Source: DATEAV01 sp964575425
Lineage (GTDB): Bacteria > Chloroflexota > Anaerolineae > Anaerolineales > E44-bin32
Assembly (NCBI GenBank): GCA_964575425.1
Contig: CAZNRD010000049.1
Span: 1 to 20,194 of the forward strand
Length of the DNA: 20,194 nt
Direction of reading: 5' to 3'
The translations under genes and the position numbers were made by a program. The notes beneath the pieces are model-generated. The model was not told the origin of the DNA. It searched no databases and saw only the letters and a list, made by a program, of their open reading frames with translations. Every line of letters begins with the position of its first letter. Within the stretch, counting starts at the first letter, position 1. Shown here piece after piece: positions 1-6,429 of this stretch.

Positions 1-594
1 CTCGCCAGACTGTGTGAAAAGTCGAGCCGGTGGGGACCTGTCCCGTTGGGCTTCCGCGGTTTGGCCGCAAAGTGGGGCTGGAGTTGCATGGAAGGGCGCG
101 AGTCTGGATGCGAGTGGGAACGCGATTCGCGATTTCCGGGTTTTCGCACAGCCTCTCGCTGCAGCGGACCCGGCTAGCGTGCGGAGGTCCAAAGGTGCCT
201 TGTCTGGCAGGGAGCGCGATAATGGGTGAGGCGATGCCCGGATCGCCGGGCCGCTTCCATGAGAAGGCCTAGGTTGTCAAGGGCCGACGTGGCGGCCCAG
301 CCGCTTGCGGCTTCTGCTGCTCTTCCCTTTAGCCACGCTTCCATCCCGCGGGGATGCTTCGCGATCCGCACTCTGTGTGAGCTCGTCAGGTGAGCTCGGT
401 GCCATTTGGGGTTCGTCTTGGGCGGGTGCTGCCATCTGAGCTGCGGTTTCCAGGGAGGTCCTGGCCGAGCGGCCCGTCGCAGTTACCCGGAACAAGGCAT
501 AAGGTGGAGCGCAGATCGCAGATAATCGGCTGGTGGGGCTGCACGTCTCACAAGATGAGGGGGAACACCTCCTTTCCGCTGGTGATTCATGGGG
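1..594. other. 594-bp stretch with no supportable gene; holds one dispersed repeat and the 3' flank of the IS110 element
   Basis: Short open frames exist on both strands, but none has a convincing ribosome binding site or a recognisable protein, and they overlap each other. The stretch contains repeat copy A (155-255) and the region just beyond the transposase stop codon. An imperfect hairpin lies at about 562-588 (GAACACC against GGTGATTC with one bulge). The true end of the insertion sequence must lie somewhere here, but I cannot place it, because IS110-family elements usually lack clear terminal inverted repeats and target duplications. Confidence 0.6.
155..255 (+). repeat. Dispersed intergenic repeat, copy A
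   Basis: This copy starts with CTCGCTGCAGCGGACCCGG and ends with GCCCGGATCGCCGGGCCGCT. The same two blocks, about 75-80 bp apart, recur at 2464-2565. The left blocks match at about 20 of 21 positions, and the right blocks match with a few substitutions and short indels. The middle is poorly conserved. Both copies are in the same orientation and lie outside genes. I do not recognise a named family. The layout of two conserved arms around a variable centre recalls imperfect-palindrome intergenic repeats or decayed attC-like sites, but I see no convincing integron core boxes. Confidence 0.5.
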
Positions 595-618
595 TCAGGG
601 GTGGGCGGGGACAAGGGG
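591..618 (+). other. Potential G-quadruplex at the transposase 3' end
   Basis: Five runs of three or four G occur in 28 bases on the plus strand: GGGG at 591, GGGG at 598, GGG at 603, GGGG at 607 and GGGG at 615, with loops of 1 to 4 bases. This satisfies the usual intramolecular G4 pattern. It overlaps the transposase stop codon and is on the template strand of that gene. Further G runs continue to about 650. Confidence 0.45.
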
Positions 619-1743
619 ATTGGAGTGGGGGCGAGGTTGGGGTGGTGAGATCAGGGTAGCGGGTTGGTGGGCGCCGGAATGGCTGGTGAGGGTTGGCGGA
701 TAGGAGTGCGAGCAGTAGAAGGGGTCATAGATCTCTCCGGTGAGCCAGAGGCGATGGAGGAGGATAGCGAGCTTGCGGGCCAGGGCGACGACGGCGCGTT
801 TCTTGGCGTACTTGCCACCGCGGGCGGCGAGCTTGAGACCCCAGCGGCGCAGATCACAGTCAGGGCCAAAAGGGCCAAGGATGTACTGAGCGCTGCCAAC
901 GAGCAGGCGACGCAGGTAGGAGTCGCCGGTCTTGGTAATGCGAAGATGGGGATCGCGATCGCCGGATTGGTCGCGACGGGGGACGAGGCCGAGACAGGGA
1001 GCGACATCGCGGCTCTTGCTGAAGTGGTGGGGGTCTTCGAGGGTGAGGACAAAGGCGAGGGCGGTGACGGCGCCGACGCCCTGAGGGCGGCGCAACAGGT
1101 TGGTTTGAGGGTAGTGTTGTTGGCAGAGGGCTTCGATCTGGCGGTGGTACGCCTGGATGCGATGGGTGAGGTCAGCGATCGTGTCCACGATGGGGTTGAG
1201 GGCGGGGCGGAGGGGTTCGGGGATGGTAACGGGGATGCGGTTGTGGAAGCTGGCGGCGGAGGTAGCGGGGAGGCGGGCGCCGGTGGACTTGACGGTACCG
1301 CGGACATGATTGATGAGTAGCGTGCGGGCACGGACGAGGGCATCGCGAGCGCGGATGATAGCCAGGTGGGCTTGGGCTTCGGGTGCCCGGTGATGGACAG
1401 GGGAGAGCAGCTTGGGATCCAGGCGGGCCAGGCGAGCCAGGGTCTGAGCATCGACGCGATCGGACTTGCGGGGGTTGTGGTAGATGAGGCGGAGCTTGCG
1501 GGCGTCGGCGACGAGGACTTCGTGACCAAGGTCCTTCAGCAGGAGGCTGGCCCAGCGGGAGTGGGCGCCGACCTCGAGGGCGATGCGGCAGCTGGGCAGG
1601 CTGGTGAACTTGCGCCGAAGAGCGGAGTGAGTGGTGGGGATGCGGCTTTCCTCGATCACTTCACCATCCTGGTCCAGGATGCAGACTTCGGAATACCTGT
1701 CTCCCAGGTCCAATCCGACGAAAACTGTGCTATTGTTGAACAT
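595..1743 (-). CDS. IS110-family transposase (DEDD recombinase), 382 aa
   Basis: This is the DEDD-type recombinase of an IS110-family insertion sequence, which in characterised members excises and inserts the element guided by an element-encoded bridge RNA. The N-terminal RuvC-like domain (DEDD_Tnp_IS110) starts VFVGLDLGD, with acidic candidates D12, E57, D95 and D98 (KSDRVDAQ). The C-terminal Transposase_20 domain follows from about residue 216, with GVGAVTALAF and the probable catalytic serine S284 in LLVGSAQY. The start at 1743 is preferred because AAAGGAG lies just upstream; an in-frame ATG at 1767 would place this site inside the gene. Residues 344-382, after GEIYDPFY, form a Pro/His/Ser-rich tail that I do not expect in the family and that may be read-through sequence. 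The two catalytic domains appear complete, so the element may be active. Confidence 0.93.
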   Translation of the reverse strand: MFNNSTVFVGLDLGDRYSEVCILDQDGEVIEESRIPTTHSALRRKFTSLPSCRIALEVGAHSRWASLLLKDLGHEVLVADARKLRLIYHNPRKSDRVDAQTLARLARLDPKLLSPVHHRAPEAQAHLAIIRARDALVRARTLLINHVRGTVKSTGARLPATSAASFHNRIPVTIPEPLRPALNPIVDTIADLTHRIQAYHRQIEALCQQHYPQTNLLRRPQGVGAVTALAFVLTLEDPHHFSKSRDVAPCLGLVPRRDQSGDRDPHLRITKTGDSYLRRLLVGSAQYILGPFGPDCDLRRWGLKLAARGGKYAKKRAVVALARKLAILLHRLWLTGEIYDPFYCSHSYPPTLTSHSGAHQPATLISPPQPRPHSNPLVPAHP

Positions 1744-1834
1744 GGCCGGTTGCTCCTTTCTATGCACCCTAGAGTGCGCTTAGATTGGCGAGCATCGTAT
1801 CGCGATGCATCCCGAACAGCGACAGCAACCGGCC
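1744..1834 (-). ncRNA. Structured leader of the IS110 transposase (candidate bridge RNA or translation-control element)
   Basis: Read on the minus strand, GGCCGGTTGCT (1834-1824) is perfectly complementary to AGCAACCGGCC (1754-1744), which ends at the base before the transposase ATG. The outer 11-bp stem therefore covers part of the ribosome binding site region. Inside it are a 6-bp hairpin (GCATCG/CGATGC, 1792-1808) and a smaller GCAC/GTGC hairpin near 1763-1776, giving a branched fold. IS110-family elements encode structured bridge RNAs in their noncoding ends, so the position is suggestive. At roughly 91 nt it is shorter than the characterised IS621 bridge RNA, and a simple RBS-occluding attenuator is an equally good reading. 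The fold is seen; the function is inferred. Confidence 0.5.
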
Positions 1835-1855
1835 TTCTCATCCCAATCTGAGCTC

Positions 1856-1899
1856 GAGGCCGTTCGGCAGCCGATGTGCTGTTGGCATTGAGGCCGTTC
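1856..1899. repeat. Pair of 10-bp direct repeats upstream of hicB
   Basis: GAGGCCGTTC occurs at 1856-1865 and again at 1890-1899, 34 bp apart. The pair lies between the transposase leader and the presumed hicB promoter. It could be an operator, part of the insertion-sequence end, or chance. Confidence 0.3.
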
Positions 1900-1920
1900 C
1901 CCGGGATGCTGGACTTGGTT

Positions 1921-1926
1921 TAGAAT
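1921..1926 (+). promoter_or_regulatory. Putative -10 box for hicBA
   Basis: TAGAAT lies 38 bases upstream of the hicB start codon. No good -35 hexamer is visible at 16-18 bases spacing. The same TAGAAT hexamer precedes the dynamin-like gene at 7876. Confidence 0.35.
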
Positions 1927-1963
1927 AGTGTGGTGACGGAATCCCAGACGGTGGAGGCATAAG

Positions 1964-2167
1964 ATGCGTCTAAAGGTTGTGCTCGAGCCTAGCGACGAAG
2001 GCGGGTTCACCGTCTACGTCCCCTCGCTGCCTGGATGTATCAGCGAAGGCGAGACGGAGGAAGAGGCTTTGGCGAACATCCAGGAGGCAATCTCCCTGTA
2101 CCTCGAGCCGGTTGAAGACGACTTGATCGAGGGTGAACGTGTCAAGGTGGAGGAGATCGAGGTTTGA
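1964..2167 (+). CDS. hicB: HicB-family antitoxin, 67 aa
   Basis: This is the antitoxin half of a type II HicBA toxin-antitoxin pair; HicB binds and neutralises the mRNA-cleaving HicA toxin. The protein is a single HicB-like domain with the family signatures GGFTVYVPSLPGC (from residue 13) and GETEEEALANIQEAI, and an acidic C-terminus. There is no C-terminal ribbon-helix-helix or HTH domain, so this is the short HicB form and may not bind DNA itself. It precedes the toxin and its TGA overlaps the toxin start (TTGA). GGTGGAGG lies about 6 bases before the ATG. The reading frame is intact although the partner toxin is frameshifted. Confidence 0.88.
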   Translation: MRLKVVLEPSDEGGFTVYVPSLPGCISEGETEEEALANIQEAISLYLEPVEDDLIEGERVKVEEIEV

Positions 2168-2392
2168 CAAAGGTTCCCAGTCTGGCGTACGTCGAGATTG
2201 TGAAGGCCCTCCAGCGAGACGGTTGGACCGTCGTGCGACAGAGGGGGAGCCATATTCGATTGCAGAAGCGCGTGGGGGGGTGAGCTGCTGAAGCTCACGA
2301 TCCCCGCCCATCGGCCGGTGAAGAGGTCCACGCTCTCCCACATTCTCAAACAGGCGAGATTGCGGGTCGACGATTTCCTCGAACTGCTCTGA
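2164..2392 (+). pseudogene. hicA: HicA-family toxin, frameshifted in a G7 run
   Basis: HicA is a small mRNA interferase with a dsRBD-like fold. A TTG start overlaps the hicB stop codon. The first frame gives about 38 residues including DGWTVVRQRGSHIRLQK, which contains the GSH motif with the catalytic-type His. It then reaches TGA at 2281 directly after seven G residues (2274-2280). Skipping one base in that run restores a frame that continues ELLKLTIPAHRPVKRSTL and ends LRVDDFLELL at 2390-2392. The repaired product is 75 residues, the normal HicA length. The lesion could be a real mutation that inactivates the toxin, slippage-based on/off switching, or a sequencing error in the homopolymer. 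The sequence alone cannot separate these. Confidence 0.85.
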
Positions 2393-2463
2393 TCCTAGAC
2401 TTGTCGATGCTGCCCGCGTTCAGGCAGCTTCCCATGCGCCATGGATTTCGGGCTGCCGAACCA

Positions 2464-2565
2464 CTCGCTGCAGCTGACCCGGCTGGCTGGCGCCGGATTG
2501 AGGCTGGAATTGCCTGCCAGGATGCCGTAGAGTGAGGGAGGCGAAGCCCGAGCCGCCGGTCCGCT
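2464..2565 (+). repeat. Dispersed intergenic repeat, copy B
   Basis: This is the second copy of the repeat at 155-255, in the same orientation. It starts CTCGCTGCAGCTGACCCGG and ends GCCGCCGGTCCGCT, with GTGAGGGAGGCGAAGCCCG between. It fills most of the gene-free stretch between hicA and the next gene (2393-2680), where I see nothing else. The two copies bracket the IS110 element and the hicBA pair. Confidence 0.5.
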
Positions 2566-2680
2566 GCCCCTCGCAAACTCGGGGTGCTGCGCGAAGCTCG
2601 AGGCCGTCAGGCCGACAAGTTGTCCCTGTTGAACAGAGATTGAGATGGGAATGCGTCTTGTCATTGAAAGGGGAACTACG

Positions 2681-3238
2681 ATGAAGCACACAGAAACCGC
2701 CGCAGAAGCTGCAAGGGTGCAATTGACTCTTCCGGCCTGGCGGCTTCGCGCCCTCTCGATTCAAGGCTTGCTACTTGTGTCAGCCGCCTTGTTGTTGCCG
2801 GCGGCCGCGCATCTGACGGGACTGCCCGTGCAGATCCTCCTCCCCATGCACTGGCCGGTCATTCTCGTCGGTCTGTGCTACGGATGGCGGTCGGGTGCCG
2901 TCGTCGGCTTGGCCTCCCCAGGCGTCAGCTTTCTGTTCTCTGGCATGCCCCTGCCGGCCATCCTGCCAGCCATGACCCTGGAACTGGCGGCGTACGGATT
3001 TTTCGCTGGCTTCTTCCGTGAGAGCCTCCGTCGCAGTGCGCTGCTGTCCACGGCCCTGTCCCTTGTTGGTGGCCGGGTCGTGTTCGTAGCCCTTGCAGTG
3101 GCAACCGGGGCGGCCACTGCCCCCTTCTCTGACTATCTCAACGCGGCCCTTCTGCCCGGGTTGTGGTCAGCCATCGGTCAGTTCCTCCTCCTCCCGCTGG
3201 CTGCAGGTTGGTGGGTGCGCCGGGAGCAAGGAAAGTAG
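2681..3238 (+). CDS. Probable ECF transporter S component (substrate-binding membrane subunit), 185 aa
   Basis: S components of energy-coupling-factor transporters bind a vitamin or similar micronutrient in the membrane and share an ATPase/T module. The protein is hydrophobic, with about five to six membrane segments between residues 25 and 180. Its central stretch, with GWRSGAVVGLASPGVSFL followed by SGMPLPAILPAM and ELAAYGFFAGFF, resembles that family. The ATG at 2681 is chosen because AAAGGGG sits 7-8 bases upstream; an in-frame start at 2645 lacks a comparable site. No ATPase or T component is nearby, so it would rely on a shared module encoded elsewhere. The substrate cannot be told from this sequence. 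A different small polytopic membrane protein remains possible. Confidence 0.6.
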   Translation: MKHTETAAEAARVQLTLPAWRLRALSIQGLLLVSAALLLPAAAHLTGLPVQILLPMHWPVILVGLCYGWRSGAVVGLASPGVSFLFSGMPLPAILPAMTLELAAYGFFAGFFRESLRRSALLSTALSLVGGRVVFVALAVATGAATAPFSDYLNAALLPGLWSAIGQFLLLPLAAGWWVRREQGK

Positions 3239-3656
3239 GGTTCGCACGCAACAGATGTCGATGGGGACCAGCGAGAAGGCCTGTGCCGAGCCGAGGGCAA
3301 AGATGACGGGAATCGAACCGTCATCAGTGAACTGGATGCCGCTTCACGGTAGTTCCCCTGAGAGCGCTGCGATGCGGTCTGGGTCGGTGGTTCCGCTACC
3401 CCGGCAATCCGTGGGCAAGCACAGCATCGGGGAGTACGGAGAAGCGGTCGCGGTTCTGCCGGGCGCGGAAAATGGAACTGACCAGCTGCCCCAACAACAG
3501 CATGTAGCTGACTGCGCTTCGCGCCGCAGCTGGTGCTGGGCTTGTTGGCCGCTCTCGGAAGGGGGAGACGCCTTCGGTTCCGCTCGGTTTCCTGCACACG
3601 ACGGCGCATCCCGTGCCCAGCGGATGGGCCGCATGCGAGGCGAGGTGATGGATCCG
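3239..3656. other. Gene-poor stretch with one hairpin and a possible coding remnant
   Basis: No confident gene. A perfect 8-bp hairpin lies at 3302-3325. On the minus strand at about 3396-3599 a short frame ends LLLGQLVSSIFRARQNRDRF and then VLPDAVLAHGLPG before a stop. Its third codon positions are mostly G or C, so it may be the tail of a decayed gene. It has no recognisable start or family, and I do not call it a gene. Confidence 0.35.
3302..3325. other. 8-bp hairpin downstream of the ECF S-component gene
   Basis: GATGACGG (3302-3309) and CCGTCATC (3318-3325) are perfectly complementary around an 8-base loop. On the minus strand the hairpin is followed by TTTGCC. There is no T-run on the plus side, so it is a poor intrinsic terminator for the upstream gene. 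The loop region imitates a tRNA T-arm, but no tRNA is present. Confidence 0.4.
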
Positions 3657-4094
3657 ATGAAGGACTTCTCATTCTGGACCAATTGGTTGGTCGCAGCAGC
3701 GGCCCTCCTGATTGCCTTCGGGCTGGCCTTGGCCTTCTTCAACCAGGGCCGCCTCTTCGATGCGCTCTTCAACGATCGCATCAATCCGACGTTCTGGAGA
3801 CCCGGCGAGCTTGATCCGGGGGGTGTGAGATACCAACGATGGGTGTATGGGGTGCTGGGCGCAACGGTTGCCGGGTGGGGCACTGTGGCGGCCTTCGTCG
3901 CCCACTACCCGTTTCGGCGGAGAGAGGGCTGGGCGCGCAATGCCATCGCCCTGAGCACGGCGGTGTGGTATGCCGCGGACACAGCAATCTCGCTCTGGTT
4001 TGGCGTGGGGGTCAACGCCACGCTTAACACGGCAGTGCTTGTCCTCGTGTGGGTGCCGCTCGTCCTGACGTGGAAGCAGTTTGGCAGGGGCTGA
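3657..4094 (+). CDS. Uncharacterised four-helix membrane protein, 145 aa
   Basis: The protein starts MKDFSFWTNWL and has about four hydrophobic segments, near residues 8-28, 63-84, 95-114 and 118-138. The loops carry NPTFWRPGE, RYQRWVYGVLGAT and AHYPFRRREGWARNA. I associate this layout with a common uncharacterised family of small bacterial membrane proteins, with no assigned function. The start at 3657 is preferred over an in-frame ATG at 3648 because GAGGTG (3642-3647) gives 9 bases of spacing to 3657 but touches 3648. The frame stays open far upstream, but that part lacks membrane-like or family-like sequence. It appears to be a single-gene unit. Confidence 0.75.
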   Translation: MKDFSFWTNWLVAAAALLIAFGLALAFFNQGRLFDALFNDRINPTFWRPGELDPGGVRYQRWVYGVLGATVAGWGTVAAFVAHYPFRRREGWARNAIALSTAVWYAADTAISLWFGVGVNATLNTAVLVLVWVPLVLTWKQFGRG

Positions 4095-4569
4095 CATTTC
4101 GCCCGGCAGTGTGACGGGTCTCGCTGGTGATGATCCATACGCTTGTCTACCAGGCAGCTTTCGGCAGCGAGCACGCTGGCATTGATCCTGCCCAGGCGCG
4201 GCTGTGGCTTGAGCGAGAGGTCGAAGGACTTGGCGCTGGAGAAGTTGAGAGCCTTCTTCGGGGAGATGGAAGCGAAAGGGTTTCCTGCGGTGCATCACTC
4301 GGAGGAGTTCACGAGGATTCACCGTCTTGCGCACGAGGTTGTGCTGCAGAAGTATCTTTGCCTGATGTGAAGGATGAACAACGGCCTGGGCGATGACGGC
4401 CACAGGACGCAGTTGTCCACAGGCTTCCGCGGACGGTAGTCAGTTCGAGTACGTGCTGATCACTTTCGATGCTTCCTCGGGCAGCGGCTGCATCGAAGTT
4501 TCGTATTCGTACCGATGAGAGCCTTCGTTGCGCCTGGGGCGTTCCCTTTGGCGAAAGGGAGGGCATGAG
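4095..4569. other. Gene-poor stretch with a possible gene remnant and a hairpin
   Basis: No confident gene. A short frame at about 4143-4370 ends with LRAFFGEMEAKGFPAVHHSE and then EFTRIHRLAHEVVLQKYLCLM. This has a plausible amphipathic-helix composition, but its upstream half changes character, as if a second frame (from 4127) carried the earlier part. It could be a frameshifted small gene or chance. A perfect 8-bp inverted repeat lies at 4465-4497. Confidence 0.3.
4465..4497. other. 8-bp inverted repeat upstream of the gene at 4570
   Basis: TTCGATGC (4465-4472) and GCATCGAA (4490-4497) are perfect complements around a 17-base loop, about 70 bases before the next start codon. It has no T-run. 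It could be a 5' leader hairpin or a protein-binding site. Confidence 0.35.
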
Positions 4570-5067
4570 ATGGCCGATGGCAAGGTGAATCGAAAGGGGT
4601 GCCTTCGCTTTGGTCTTCTGACCGCGGCCTTTGCGTTGGCGGGGATCGCGCTGGGCGTGGGCATGGTACTTTGGGAAGACTACATTGGATATTCCGTGCT
4701 ATGGCGGGGCCATGTTGAGGAGACCGCCGAGGGGGTCTACGCGCTGAGACCTGGGGAAACCTATTCCGTCACGCTGTTCCTTCCGGCTGCGGAAGACGAG
4801 AGAACCCTGCGCATCGAGCCGAGCGCTCAAAGGTGCCTCGGATTGCCCAAGTTCAGCATTGAGGTATCTCTCGAAGACTTGAACGGGAGTGTGCTTGCTG
4901 CGGTGCCAGGGACCGACACGTTCGAGGGGTACGGCGGCTTTGAGAACTGCCATTACAGGAAGCAAGTCACCTTCACGACCCCAACCACAGGGACCTACAC
5001 TCTGCGTGCCACGCCGTACTCCGAGGGAATCCGGCGCATTGACTTCAGCATTCGCCACAGGCGTTGA
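4570..5067 (+). CDS. Membrane-anchored extracytoplasmic protein of unknown function, 165 aa
   Basis: A short basic N-terminus (MADGKVNRKGCLRFG) is followed by one hydrophobic segment at about residues 14-35. The rest is soluble and probably outside the membrane. Residues 55-165 look like a beta-rich domain, with YALRPGETYSVTLFLPA, FSIEVSLEDLNGSVLAAVPG and TTGTYTLRATPYSEG. The GTYTLRA ending resembles bacterial pre-peptidase C-terminal or Ig-like beta-sandwich domains, but the match is loose. Two Cys (in RCLGLP and ENCHYR) could form a disulphide. AAAGGGAGGG lies 7-8 bases before the ATG at 4570, which fixes the start over the upstream in-frame ATG at 4528. No function is assigned. Confidence 0.72.
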   Translation: MADGKVNRKGCLRFGLLTAAFALAGIALGVGMVLWEDYIGYSVLWRGHVEETAEGVYALRPGETYSVTLFLPAAEDERTLRIEPSAQRCLGLPKFSIEVSLEDLNGSVLAAVPGTDTFEGYGGFENCHYRKQVTFTTPTTGTYTLRATPYSEGIRRIDFSIRHRR

Positions 5068-5131
5068 CGGGGCCTCTCGCAGCACAAGCAGAGCAGACCG
5101 GGAAGGAGCCGGGGCTTGGCGTCATCCGGGC

Positions 5132-5836
5132 GTGTCCCCGTTCAGCAGTCCCTTCTTTCAGTTCCTTCTCATCCTGCCCGCCGTCGGCCCGGCTCTGGCC
5201 GCTGTCGTTTTGACGAGAGCAGTGCAGGGCACATCGGGGGTTCCGGACCTGCTCAAGGGCCTGCTCCAGTGGCGTGTCGGCCTGGGCTGGTACCTCGCGG
5301 CGGTATTGCGCCCCGCGGTGCTTCTGACTGCGTCCAGAGTTGTGACGAAGACGCTCGGCCTCTCCGCGAGCGGCGCGGCCGCTCGAGCTGACCTGGTGCC
5401 GGTTGCAGCCTCTGCCCTTGTGATGTCTCTGTTCTCGAACCCGTGAGAGGAGGTCAGGTGGCGAGGCTTTGTTTTGCCGCACCTGCAGAACAGGCACAGC
5501 GCTCTGGTCGCCACTCTCATCGTCGGCGTCTTGTGGGGAGCGTGGCACCTGCCGCTCTTCTTCTGGGCAGGGAATCCGATGTCGCAGTACCCCTTCGTGC
5601 CCTGGTTTGTTGGCACGGTTGCGCAGGCTTTCCCCTACACCTGGCTGTACAACAGCACCAGGGGAAGCCTGCTACTCGTGACCCTCTTCCATGTTGGGAT
5701 GAACACATTCGGCGCGGTGCTGCCTGGGGTCTCCGTTTGGGGCCTGGCAGTGGTGACCTGTCTCGCGGCGATTGCCCTCGTGGCGGCGGTTGGCGGCGGC
5801 AATCTGTCCCGCCTGGAGAGGGTGCGCGCGAGCTAG
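5132..5836 (+). pseudogene. CPBP-family intramembrane glutamic protease, interrupted by an in-frame TGA
   Basis: CPBP (Abi/CAAX-type) proteins are polytopic intramembrane proteases with a conserved EExxxR motif and two later histidines. One frame runs through the whole region: ILPAVGPALAAVVLTRAV and LLQWRVGLGWYLAAVL, then ...LFSNP, a TGA at 5444-5446, then EEVRWRGFVLPHLQNRHSAL, VLWGAWHLPLFF and TLFHVGMNTFG. In relatives the residue between NP and EE is usually Trp, so a single TGG-to-TGA change explains the stop. All catalytic motifs are otherwise intact. The N-terminus is also short by roughly one helix, because only about 60 bases separate the frame from the upstream gene; GTG 5132 is an arbitrary start. 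Other genes here stop at TGA, so recoding is unlikely. A sequencing error is possible. Confidence 0.82.
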
Positions 5837-6258
5837 CCTCGGTCTGGTCTGGTGTTCGGAACCTGCGGTACGCGGGGAGGTAGCCCGACGGTAGTCCTGG
5901 CAGGGGACGGGATGCGGTGCGCCTCATGGGCGGAGGTCACGCTTAAGGCAAAGCCATCTGTCCCCGAGACGAGCGGCCGGCGAGATGACCCCGTTACGGC
6001 GGAGCGGCGTTCCGCGCTCGGGCAAGGCAGGCGCGGCAAATCGGTGGGTGGATGCTGGCCGCCGAGCCTAGCGGGGGCCGAAGGGATACGCGACGGCCGC
6101 GCGTGGAGACTGCCTCTCGGGGGCTTTCGAGGCCCTGGCCGCCCTCGTGAAGCGACCGAACCCTTCCCCGAAACTTGGGGTTATAATGGCTGTGGACGGG
6201 GCCGCAGGGAGGCTCGAGCCGCGTGCTCCTTTCGCGTGGCCGATGAGGAGGGGAAATT
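5837..6258. other. 422-bp stretch without a supportable gene; holds a promoter-like box
   Basis: Open frames here have unlikely compositions and no family resemblance. A TATAAT hexamer at 6182-6187 and the leader of the small gene at 6259 occupy the right end. I see nothing else I can name. Confidence 0.5.
6182..6187 (+). promoter_or_regulatory. Consensus -10 box upstream of the small membrane protein gene
   Basis: A perfect TATAAT lies 71 bases upstream of the GTG start at 6259. A matching -35 hexamer is not evident at 17-18 bases spacing. In DNA this GC-rich a perfect TATAAT in front of a gene is unlikely to be chance. Confidence 0.45.
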
Positions 6259-6429
6259 GTGAAACTCAGCGCTCCGAAGTTCGCCACCTGGATCATCGCT
6301 CTGATCCTCGGGGCTGTTGGTCTCTTGGGCTACCTCGTCACCATCCCAGTCATCTCGGGCCTGGCCTTCTGGCTCGTGGCCATCGGGCTCGCATTGTTGC
6401 TCCTGGCCACGGCGATCTCGGGATTATAG
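6259..6429 (+). CDS. Small two-helix membrane protein, 56 aa
   Basis: A strong site GAGGAGGGG (6245-6253) lies 5 bases before a GTG start. The product begins MKLSAPKFATWIIALILGAV and continues GLLGYLVTIPVI, then SGLAFWLVAIGLALLLLATA, ending at TAG. It has two hydrophobic segments (residues about 9-28 and 34-54) joined by a short turn, with only the N-terminal Lys residues charged. It resembles a type of tiny membrane protein that I associate with Chloroflexota and that has no known function. It is short enough to be missed by length-filtered gene callers. A TATAAT box upstream and a strong GC hairpin downstream suggest a monocistronic transcript. Confidence 0.78.
   Translation: MKLSAPKFATWIIALILGAVGLLGYLVTIPVISGLAFWLVAIGLALLLLATAISGL

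Noticed and set aside
664..1320. 218-codon plus-strand frame over the transposase
   Set aside because: Its Gly/Ala/Glu/Val-rich composition is what antisense of the transposase gives; there is no family resemblance and no ribosome binding site.
3302..3325. Possible tRNA on the minus strand (GGTTCGATTCCC looks like a T-arm)
   Set aside because: The stem is 8 bp with an 8-base loop, not 5 plus 7, and no acceptor, D or anticodon arms can be built around it.
3669..4403. 244-codon minus-strand frame
   Set aside because: It is antisense to the four-helix membrane protein gene and has an Arg/Pro/His-rich composition typical of non-coding frames.
5444..5446. TGA read as Trp (alternative genetic code) to explain the CPBP gene
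   Set aside because: Many intact genes in the window end at TGA at the expected family length, and Trp is encoded by TGG throughout.
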